Shown here: positions 19,055-26,217 of the stretch, one piece after another | How positions within the stretch are numbered: position 1 is the stretch's first letter | How the letters are laid out: each line of letters starts with the position of its first letter | Source: Thermoplasmata archaeon | GTDB taxonomy: Archaea > Thermoplasmatota > Thermoplasmata > Methanomassiliicoccales > Methanomethylophilaceae | Reading direction: 5' to 3' | NCBI GenBank assembly: GCA_015063165.1 | Contig: SUSZ01000001.1 | Span: 101,643-165,642 of the forward strand | DNA length: 64,000 nt | Made by a program: the position numbers and the translations under genes | The notes under the pieces: generated by a model | Databases searched by the model: none | The model's input: only the letters and a program-made list of their open reading frames with translations | Told to the model about the DNA's origin: nothing

Positions 19055-20545
19055 TTACTTCTTGAAGACCAATATGAACCCTTTCCCAAGGACAGGGTCG
19101 AGGTCTTCGGTTATCATCGGGTCGTCAAACGCGGAGCACTCCTCGAGGGTCATGCAACGTCCGAGGACCTCCTTGTCCCATGCCGGCCTGCTGACGGAGT
19201 TCAGTGGCAGATTGGCGTAGTACTTCTCGATCACGTCGTAGGCGCCGAGTCCGAGATCGCGGCTCTTGTAGTTGGGGAAGATCCCTGGATCCGCCCCTGA
19301 AGCCTTCCATTTCGCTATGTGGGCCTGCCAGTTTCCGTCGAGGATGACAAGCTTCCCGCCGGCCTTCAGGACGCGTACAGCCTCCTTCAGGGCTATTCCG
19401 GGGTGATAGAGGTTCCAGACCAAGTTGCGCATGACGACGGCGTCGTAGGACCCGTCCTCAAAGGGCAGGTCGTATGCATCGGCGTTGACAAACTCCACGG
19501 AAGCGTCGCACTCCTTCGCGGTGACCTCGGCCATCTCGATCATAGCGAACGCCCTGTCGACTCCGGTGACGTCGTACCCCATCTTGGACAGAGGTATGGC
19601 GACGTTTCCGGAACCGGTTCCGATGTCCAGGACCTTAGCTCCGGCAGGGATGCGTTTGGAGATCTCCTCCGCGCACGCCTTGGCCCTGCCGTTCTCCATC
19701 ATGATGGCCGCACGACCGCTGACGGTCCCGGCGATGGCGTTCCAGTACTCGTTGACGATGTACTCGTTCTCCTGCTCCTGGCCGGGCTTTTCTGCCCTGA
19801 CCATGAACATGGGCCCGGACGTTCCCCTGCCGTCATGCTTCTCCTCGGGGAAGAGGTTGTCGTCCACCACTATATCCACGAACCTAAGCTTGAACAGCAT
19901 ATTCCTGTCCCACTCGGGCCTGGGAGTTCCTATCATGGGGCACTCTTCCCAGTACGTCCAGCGCACGTGGAAGTCGTAGTGGTCCGTATAGGGCTCCAGA
20001 CCAGCCTTCACGTGCTCGCGCATGGCGGAACGCATGGTTCTGGCCATCCCTTCGTCGAAGAGATTGGCGTAGTGATTCGCATCGAACACGAGAATCCTTC
20101 CGTTGGGGGCGAGGACCCTTCTCCATTCCCTGTAGCACTCGAATGTATCGGGAAGCGTCCAGGTGACCACCCTGTTGATGATCAGGTCGAACGTGTTGTC
20201 TGGGAAGTCCAGCTTGTTCGCGTTCATCACGTGGAACTCGCATTTCACTCCCTGGTCCTCGGCGTTCTCGGTGGCAACCTCGATCATCTCTTTAGTCACA
20301 TCTATTCCGACTACCTCGTGGCCCATCTTGGTGAGGTTGATGGTGAAGAATCCAGGTCCGGTACCGATGTCGAGGATCTTCAGCACGTCCTTCTCGGGAG
20401 CGTTATCGAGAATCAGTTTAATCCAGCGATCGCTGGTCTCCCTGTTCTTGAGCTCCTTCTTGACGCCTTCCTTGTACCCTCTGGCGGACTCTCCCCAGAA
20501 CTTCAAAGTCTCTTTTCCTGCTTCTTTCGCTATAAGCACCACCAT
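19055..20545 (-). CDS. double-domain class I SAM-dependent methyltransferase, copy 1
   Basis: A 496-residue protein with two complete Rossmann methyltransferase domains. The first has motif I LKILDIGTGPGFFTINL followed by GIDVTKEM and the motif IV-like FDLIINRVVTWTLPD. The second has motif I AKVLDIGTGSGNVAIPL followed by GVDRAFAMIEMA and YDAVVMRNLVWNLYHP. Both halves appear intact for SAM binding. A tandem arrangement of this length is unusual for small-molecule methyltransferases. The gene starts 7 bases after the stop of the FecE-like ATPase and is the last gene of the binding protein-permease-ATPase operon, so its substrate is probably related to the imported compound. A paralogue with the same two-domain layout lies at 26218-27696. 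Confidence 0.85.
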   Translation of the reverse strand: MVVLIAKEAGKETLKFWGESARGYKEGVKKELKNRETSDRWIKLILDNAPEKDVLKILDIGTGPGFFTINLTKMGHEVVGIDVTKEMIEVATENAEDQGVKCEFHVMNANKLDFPDNTFDLIINRVVTWTLPDTFECYREWRRVLAPNGRILVFDANHYANLFDEGMARTMRSAMREHVKAGLEPYTDHYDFHVRWTYWEECPMIGTPRPEWDRNMLFKLRFVDIVVDDNLFPEEKHDGRGTSGPMFMVRAEKPGQEQENEYIVNEYWNAIAGTVSGRAAIMMENGRAKACAEEISKRIPAGAKVLDIGTGSGNVAIPLSKMGYDVTGVDRAFAMIEMAEVTAKECDASVEFVNADAYDLPFEDGSYDAVVMRNLVWNLYHPGIALKEAVRVLKAGGKLVILDGNWQAHIAKWKASGADPGIFPNYKSRDLGLGAYDVIEKYYANLPLNSVSRPAWDKEVLGRCMTLEECSAFDDPMITEDLDPVLGKGFILVFKK

Positions 20546-20552
20546 CCTTATC

Positions 20553-21434
20553 TTAATCTATGTTTCCAAATTCGTCCATCATCGACTGTCCCAGTATGAC
20601 CACCGGAACGCCTTCGTCGTCTATCACCTTGCAGTGGACGCAGTAGACCTTCTCGATGTTCTCCTTGGTAATCACCTCTTCCGGCGGACCTACCTTGTAG
20701 ATGACGCCGGGCGTGGACATCATGATCACCTCGTGGGCGTATTTTGCTGAAATGTTCAGGTCGTGGCTGATCATTATCACGATCATGCCCTCGCTCTCGG
20801 CCAGAGCCCTCAGAAGCTCCACCACGTAGACCTGGTACTTCACGTCCAGGTTGGCGGTGGGCTCATCAAGGATGAGGACCTTCGGCTTCTGCACCAGACC
20901 TCTGGCGATAGCTACCTTCTGATGCTGACCGGCTGATAGCTCGCTGAACAGCTTCTCACTCAGGTCCTGTATGTTCAGCAGAACCATCACCTTGTAGACT
21001 GCCTTCATCTTAGATTCGTCCGAATCCCCTGACCTGCGGTTCTGACATCCGATGAGGATGGTCTCCAGAACGGACATCGAAAAGACGTCCTTGGATACCA
21101 CAGGGACATAGCCTATGAACTTGGCCACGTCCTTGTGCCTCATCGTCCTGATGCTACGTCCGTTGATCAGTATGTCTCCGGAAGTAGGTTCCTCGATTTT
21201 ACTCATGCATTTAATGAGCGTAGACTTTCCCACTCCGTTTGGTCCGACGACACAGTAGAGTCCGGGACGATCGATCCTCAGGTCAATGTTCCTGATGACC
21301 GTGCCTCCCGAACTATACCCGAACGTCACGTCGTTCATCTCTATGACCACATCGCCGATGTCATCAAACTCCGACACTTCTTCACCGGTCAGCGTCTCTT
21401 TCATATCCTTTTTGAAATCCGAAAGGCTTCCCAT
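20553..21434 (-). CDS. FecE/BtuD-type ABC transporter ATPase, copy 2
   Basis: A 293-residue ATPase with Walker A GPNGVGKST, a signature variant LSAGQHQKVAIARGL, Walker B VLILDEPTANLDV and H-loop ISHDLNISAKYAHEV. It differs from copy 1 by an acidic N-terminal extension of about 25 residues and an extra C-terminal tail (about residues 255-293) after the usual end. It starts 4 bases after the permease stop and is followed after 7 bases by the methyltransferase, forming one operon with the binding protein. Confidence 0.88.
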   Translation of the reverse strand: MGSLSDFKKDMKETLTGEEVSEFDDIGDVVIEMNDVTFGYSSGGTVIRNIDLRIDRPGLYCVVGPNGVGKSTLIKCMSKIEEPTSGDILINGRSIRTMRHKDVAKFIGYVPVVSKDVFSMSVLETILIGCQNRRSGDSDESKMKAVYKVMVLLNIQDLSEKLFSELSAGQHQKVAIARGLVQKPKVLILDEPTANLDVKYQVYVVELLRALAESEGMIVIMISHDLNISAKYAHEVIMMSTPGVIYKVGPPEEVITKENIEKVYCVHCKVIDDEGVPVVILGQSMMDEFGNID

Positions 21435-21438
21435 AACA

Positions 21439-22584
21439 TCACCACGCGCTGTTACCCTTCCTTACGAGCAGCCAGATGAAGGTAGGCCCTCCGATGAACG
21501 CCATGACGACTCCGACTGGGAGCACGGCGGGGTCAAGGACCGCTCTTCCGAGAAGATCGCATACGACCATCAGCATAGCTCCGAACAGAGCCGATGCAGG
21601 TATCAGGTATCTGTTGTCCGCTCCAATGAATATCCTCACGATGTGGGGAGTCACGAGTCCCACAAATCCGATGACTCCGGTAAAGCTCACGATTCCAGCG
21701 CAAACGAGTCCGGTAACAGCAAGAAGGAACACCCTGAGCCTATGGGGATTTATTCCCAGAGCCTTAGCGTTCTCGTCGCCGGTAGCTAGGACATTCAGCT
21801 TTCCGGAGAGCAACTGTATCACTATAGTGCCGATTATCACTATAGCGGCCATATAGGGTATGTTGTCCCAGGTGACCTTGGCCAGGCTTCCGACCTGCCA
21901 CTGATATATGGCAGCCAAATCCTCCGGAGAAGACCATAGCATGAAGACAGTGGTCAAGGCGTTGAAGATGTACATCAGGCCTATCCCGAACATAATCATC
22001 ACGGTAGGTGAAGAGGCCGACCTGTGCTTGGAAAGCAAAATGATGGCAAGTATGGGCAGCATGGAGAATACGAACGCCAGGATTACTGTGGGAGTGCTGT
22101 TAACCACAGACAGACCCATAGTTACCGCCAGGGTCGCACCGAACGATGCTCCGGACGACACACCGGTGGTGTAGGAATCCGCAAGAGGATTGCGAAGTAC
22201 GGACTGAAGAACGGCACCGCACACGGCCAGACCCACTCCGCCGAAGATGCCTGCGACGATTCTGGGCGCCCTGACGTTTACGATAATGAAATCCATTCCG
22301 GTATTCTGAATGTTGCCGGTAATGTGATTCCAGATAGTGATGTACGTGTCAGCGAAACTGATGTCAAGAGGCCCATAGGCGATGGCATAGCCTGCTGCCA
22401 CTATAGTGATAACCACACAGAGCACTATGAAGAACAGACGCCTGCGGATAGTGCGGTGGTAATCCGCCATATGCTTGCGATATCCCTCCGAGTCCCCCTC
22501 GTCTGTCTTGGACCATTCATGGACCATTCTGGACATAGGTTTAGCTATCAAAGGGTCTTCTTCTACATTATCAATGAATTTCAT
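21439..22584 (-). CDS. FecCD-family ABC transporter permease, copy 2
   Basis: A 381-residue FecCD/BtuC permease with VRAPRIVAGIFGGVGLAVCGAVLQS, NPLADSYTTGVSSGASFGA, GVIGFVGLVTPHIVRIFIGADNRYLIPASALFG and LPVGVVMAFIGGPTF. The ATG at 22584 is chosen because CAAGGAATAAC upstream supplies an AAGGA ribosome-binding site. An ATG at 22635 would overlap the binding-protein stop and add 17 unlike residues (MNKPCPSSEG...), but the intervening sequence forms a UUCG hairpin, so it is more likely a leader. The N-terminus has a long cytoplasmic segment (about 60 residues) before the first helix, as in copy 1. Confidence 0.86.
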   Translation of the reverse strand: MKFIDNVEEDPLIAKPMSRMVHEWSKTDEGDSEGYRKHMADYHRTIRRRLFFIVLCVVITIVAAGYAIAYGPLDISFADTYITIWNHITGNIQNTGMDFIIVNVRAPRIVAGIFGGVGLAVCGAVLQSVLRNPLADSYTTGVSSGASFGATLAVTMGLSVVNSTPTVILAFVFSMLPILAIILLSKHRSASSPTVMIMFGIGLMYIFNALTTVFMLWSSPEDLAAIYQWQVGSLAKVTWDNIPYMAAIVIIGTIVIQLLSGKLNVLATGDENAKALGINPHRLRVFLLAVTGLVCAGIVSFTGVIGFVGLVTPHIVRIFIGADNRYLIPASALFGAMLMVVCDLLGRAVLDPAVLPVGVVMAFIGGPTFIWLLVRKGNSAW

Positions 22585-22604
22585 GTTATTCCTTGAACGA
22601 TTGC

Positions 22605-22622
22605 GCCCCTCCGAAGAGGGGC
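22605..22622 (-). promoter_or_regulatory. UUCG-capped intercistronic hairpin between binding protein and permease
   Basis: On the minus strand GCCCCTC-TTCG-GAGGGGC forms a perfect 7-bp stem closed by C(UUCG)G, the extra-stable tetraloop. It begins 10 bases after the binding-protein stop and precedes the permease start. No T-run follows, so it probably protects or processes the upstream message and lets the abundant binding protein exceed the permease, rather than ending transcription. Confidence 0.6.
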
Positions 22623-22631
22623 AGGGTTTGT

Positions 22632-25600
22632 TCATGCGACAATGAACGGGGCGTTAATTGTCTTCTTAATGCTGTCCACGGTATAGTTGCCGCCAAGGAA
22701 GTTGTTGTAGTAGTACACAAGATCCTCCCAGGCGCTCTCCTCGCTATAGCTGTCGGTTCCGTACACATAGGTAGACAGGATCGGAAGCAGCGATATGCTC
22801 GAAGCTCCGCCGATGACGCTGAACGACACACCGATAATCTGGCCATCGTATCCGGCGCTTCTGAACCATCCAGCAATCTTATTCACGGTAGCGATGTAGT
22901 CTTCGTAGGTGTTGACCGAAACGGCCTCGACAAATATGACATCGGGATCGTACCTCAGGATATTCTCGACGGACAGTCCGGTGATGTATCCCTCGGATCC
23001 GAGAGGATAGGCGTTGGTCATCTTGAGGTTGACAACGGTAGCCACGTCAGCGTAGTTCTCGAGTCCGGTGGACATGGTGTCCATTCCGAGGTCGGAAGGC
23101 GAGTTGCAGGAGTGAGAGGTGAGCAGAATGTAGCTCTTCTCCTCTCCGGCGGAGATTCCAGCAGTAGCCTTGTTGAGAATCTCGTTGATGTTGTCCATGT
23201 AATCGAGATACTGCTGGTACTTCTCGTTGTCGAAGCAGTTCATGAGCGCACCGATTGTGATAGTAGCGGCGATTCCCTCGATTCCGTTGATCCATCTGGC
23301 CTCATGGAGCTTGATCTGGTCGATCGGGAACGAGGAATAACCGGACTTCACCTTCTGGTCGAAGGTGGCATCGTACACATATCCTCCCTGTCCCATCACG
23401 ACGGTGGCTCCGGAAGCCACTACCTTCTCGTAGTCGAAGGGATAGCTCCCGAGCCTGGTCCACTTGGACGCGCCGGGATATACGGACTCGTCGTAGTCCC
23501 CGTCGAGGGTGGCTGCGATCAGGTCGTACTTTCCAAGGATCTTCAGAAGGTCGGCGTCCATCGCACCTCCGATGGCGATCTTTCCTGTGAGCGGGAAGGT
23601 GATCTTCACGGTCTCGAGCAGATCGTTGACATAGAACATGGGGGCGGTGTCCCTGTTGAGGAAGCACCTGAGCAGATCCACGTCCTCCGGGGTGATCTTG
23701 CCGTCGGCGTTGGTGTCGGCCAGAGGGTTCTTCGTCTTGTCCCAGGTGGCCTTTCCGTCGACATAGCTCTGGACGAGCCTGATGTCGCTCTCGTCGAGGA
23801 ACACGTCGTTGTTGGCGTTTCCGAACACGAGAAGCTTGGTGTTGACCGAGCTGACGGTGGCCTTTCCGGAGTTGGCGGTGAGACAGGAGAACGGATCGTC
23901 GACCGACTGAGTCGAAGTCGTGACTATAAAAGGAGCTATGATCGTCTTCTTGATGGATTCAACGGTGTAGTCCTCTCCCAGGAAGGTGTTATAGTAATAG
24001 ACTAGGTCTCTCCAAGCGCTGCTCTCGCTATAGTCTGCAGTTCCGTAGACATATGTGGAGAGGATGGGAAGCAGAGCGATACTGGATGCTCCTCCCATGA
24101 CGTTGAAGGAGGTTCCGATGATCTTTCCGTCATAGCCGGCGCTTGTGAACCATGCGGCGATCTTGTTGACGGTAGCCACATAGTCGTCGTAATTGTTGAC
24201 CGAGACGGCCTCGACGAAGAGAACATCTGGGTCGTACTTCAGGATGTTCTCGACGGACAATCCGGTGATATATCCCTCGGGTCCGATGGGGTAGGCGTTG
24301 GTCATCTTGAGGTTGACGACCGTCGCGACATCCGCGTAGTTTTCGAGTCCGGTGGACATCGTGTCGATTCCGAGGTCGGAAGGCGAGTTGCAGGAGTGGG
24401 AGGTGAGCAATATGTAGCTCATCTCGTTGCCCGATGAGATGCTGGAGGTGGCCTTGTCGAGGATGTTGTTGATGTTGTCCATGTAGTCGAGGTACTTCTG
24501 GTACTGCTCGTTGTCGAAGCTTCCGAAAAGGGCCCCGATGGTGATGGTGGAGGCTATTCCCTCGATTCCGTTGATCCATCTGGCCTCGTGGAGCTTGATC
24601 TGGTCGATCGGGAACGAGGAATAACCGGACTTCACCTTCTGGTCGAAGGTGGCATCGTAGACATATCCTCCCTGTCCCATCACGACGGTGGCTCCGGAAG
24701 CCACTACCTTCTCGTAGTCGAAGGGATAGCTCCCGAGCCTGGTCCACTTGGACGCGCCGGGATATACGGACTCGTCGTAGTCCCCGTCGAGGGTGGCTGC
24801 GATCAGGTCGTACTTTCCGATGATCTTTCCGTCATAGCCGGCGCTTGTGAACCACCCAGCGATCTTGCTGACAGTGGCGACGTAATCCTCGTAGGTGTTG
24901 ACTGAGACGGCCTCGACGAAGAGGACATCTGGGTCGTACTTCAGGATGTTCTCGACGGACAATCCGGTGATATATCCCTCGGGTCCGATGGGGTAGGCGT
25001 TGGTCATCTTGAGGTTGACGACCGTCGCGACATCCGCGTAGTTTTCGAGTCCGGTGGACATCGTGTCGATTCCGAGGTCGGAAGGCGAGTTGCAGGAGTG
25101 GGAGGTGAGCAGGATGTAGCTCTTCTCGTCACCGGCAGAGATTCCAGAAGTCGCTTTATCAAGGATGGTGTTGATGTTGTTCATGTAGTCCAGATACGCT
25201 TTGTACTGGGAGTTGTCGAAGCTTCCGAAGAGCGCTCCGAGGGTAATCGTGGAGGCGATTCCTTCGATTCCGTTGATCCACCTAGCCTCGTGGAGCTTGA
25301 TCTGGTCGATCGGGAACGAGGGGTACCCTGCCTTGACCTTGTCGTCGAAGGTGGCGTCGTAGACGTATCCGCCCTGTCCCATGACGACGGTAGCTCCGGA
25401 AGCCACTACCTTCTCGTAGTCGAAGGGATAGCTCCCGAGCCTGGTCCACTTGGACGCTCCGGAGTAAACGGACTCGTCGTAGTCCCCGTCGAGGGTGGCG
25501 GTGATGAGGTCGTACTTTCCGATGATCTTCAGAAGGTCGGCGTCCATAGCACCTCCGATAGCGATCTTTCCAGTGAGCGGGAAGGTGATCTTGACGGTCT

Positions 25601-25997
25601 CGAGGAGATCATTGACGTAAAACATAGGGGCAGACTTGCCTGCTATGAAGCACTTTAGGAGGCTTACATCCTCCTTGGTTATCTTTCCGTCCGCATTGGT
25701 GTCAGCCAGAGGGTTCTTGGTCTTGTTCCAGGTCGATTTTCCATCGACAATGTTCTGAATGAACGTGACGTCGTCGTTGTTGAGATAGACGTCGTTGTTC
25801 GCGTTACCGAACACGAGGAGCTTTGTGTTGACCGAACTGATGGTGGCTTTGCCCGAGTCGTCAGTCAGGTATTCCGACGTGTCGGTGTTATCTTCTTTAT
25901 TGCCTCCATTGTTGTTCAACAGCATGAAGGCGGCAACGGCAGCGATCGCGACAACGGCGATCACAGCGATTGCAATCAGCATTTTGTTGTTTCCCAA
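22632..25997 (-). CDS. triple FecB-like substrate-binding protein with dockerin-like modules
   Basis: About 1121 residues, three to four times the usual length of a binding protein. A single N-terminal hydrophobic helix (LIAIAVIAVVAIAAVAAFML) should anchor it outside the membrane. Three FecB/BtuF-type domains follow. Domains 1 and 3 are each preceded by a dockerin-like calcium-binding pair with GNANNDVYLN and ADTNADGKIT boxes, and domain 2 lacks it. Domain 1 lacks its C-terminal lobe end (the GGASSIALLPILSTYVYGT region present in 2 and 3), being joined to domain 2 at DGKIIGKYDL. The start is taken as a TTG at 25997, 5 bases after AAGGTG. A TTG at 26015 and an ATG at 25982 are alternatives. 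It heads the operon with permease, ATPase and methyltransferase. The ligand is probably a chelated metal, corrinoid or heme. Whether the dockerin boxes bind a cohesin is unknown. Confidence 0.85.
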   Translation of the reverse strand: MGNNKMLIAIAVIAVVAIAAVAAFMLLNNNGGNKEDNTDTSEYLTDDSGKATISSVNTKLLVFGNANNDVYLNNDDVTFIQNIVDGKSTWNKTKNPLADTNADGKITKEDVSLLKCFIAGKSAPMFYVNDLLETVKITFPLTGKIAIGGAMDADLLKIIGKYDLITATLDGDYDESVYSGASKWTRLGSYPFDYEKVVASGATVVMGQGGYVYDATFDDKVKAGYPSFPIDQIKLHEARWINGIEGIASTITLGALFGSFDNSQYKAYLDYMNNINTILDKATSGISAGDEKSYILLTSHSCNSPSDLGIDTMSTGLENYADVATVVNLKMTNAYPIGPEGYITGLSVENILKYDPDVLFVEAVSVNTYEDYVATVSKIAGWFTSAGYDGKIIGKYDLIAATLDGDYDESVYPGASKWTRLGSYPFDYEKVVASGATVVMGQGGYVYDATFDQKVKSGYSSFPIDQIKLHEARWINGIEGIASTITIGALFGSFDNEQYQKYLDYMDNINNILDKATSSISSGNEMSYILLTSHSCNSPSDLGIDTMSTGLENYADVATVVNLKMTNAYPIGPEGYITGLSVENILKYDPDVLFVEAVSVNNYDDYVATVNKIAAWFTSAGYDGKIIGTSFNVMGGASSIALLPILSTYVYGTADYSESSAWRDLVYYYNTFLGEDYTVESIKKTIIAPFIVTTSTQSVDDPFSCLTANSGKATVSSVNTKLLVFGNANNDVFLDESDIRLVQSYVDGKATWDKTKNPLADTNADGKITPEDVDLLRCFLNRDTAPMFYVNDLLETVKITFPLTGKIAIGGAMDADLLKILGKYDLIAATLDGDYDESVYPGASKWTRLGSYPFDYEKVVASGATVVMGQGGYVYDATFDQKVKSGYSSFPIDQIKLHEARWINGIEGIAATITIGALMNCFDNEKYQQYLDYMDNINEILNKATAGISAGEEKSYILLTSHSCNSPSDLGMDTMSTGLENYADVATVVNLKMTNAYPLGSEGYITGLSVENILRYDPDVIFVEAVSVNTYEDYIATVNKIAGWFRSAGYDGQIIGVSFSVIGGASSISLLPILSTYVYGTDSYSEESAWEDLVYYYNNFLGGNYTVDSIKKTINAPFIVA
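22640..25640 (-). repeat. three long near-identical direct repeats within the binding-protein gene
   Basis: The segment running through SKWTRLGSYPFDYEKVV and GQGGYVYDATF is nearly identical at the nucleotide level in copy 2 (about 24588-24818) and copy 3 (about 23309-23534). Copy 1 (about 25290-25520) is close but a little more diverged. The tail segment of copy 1 (about 24835-25110) matches that of copy 2 (about 24120-24390) almost base for base. This indicates recent duplication or gene conversion. Confidence 0.85.
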
Positions 25998-26015
25998 AAT
26001 AACACCTTGGACCAA

Positions 26016-26217
26016 TAATCCAAATTGTGTTTGGATTATCGAATATTTATTTCTTAGCAGTAATGATCAGACCGCTCAGTTGAGAAAATAATTATTTTTT
26101 ACACACTAATTGAATTTAAATATATTAATTATATATTTATTTAAATGTATTAATTATATATTATTAAACAAGTAGCATATTTCCTTTATTAAGCATAAGA
26201 AAATATGCTGTGTTTGA
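26016..26217. promoter_or_regulatory. very AT-rich region with direct repeat; promoter of the binding-protein operon
   Basis: This is one of the AT-richest stretches in the window and has no gene. It contains a 15-bp direct repeat TATTAATTATATATT at 26123-26137 and 26148-26162, exactly 25 bp apart. Several TATA-like elements lie upstream of the binding-protein start. The 25-bp period of AT-tracts could mark a regulator or chromatin-protein site. Confidence 0.5.
26174..26209 (-). terminator. hairpin downstream of methyltransferase copy 2
   Basis: AGCATATTT (26174-26182) and AAATATGCT (26201-26209) are perfect 9-bp inverted arms with an 18-base loop. They begin 8 bases after the TAA of the methyltransferase gene on the minus strand, and AT-rich sequence follows, so this is probably its transcript end. 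Confidence 0.5.
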
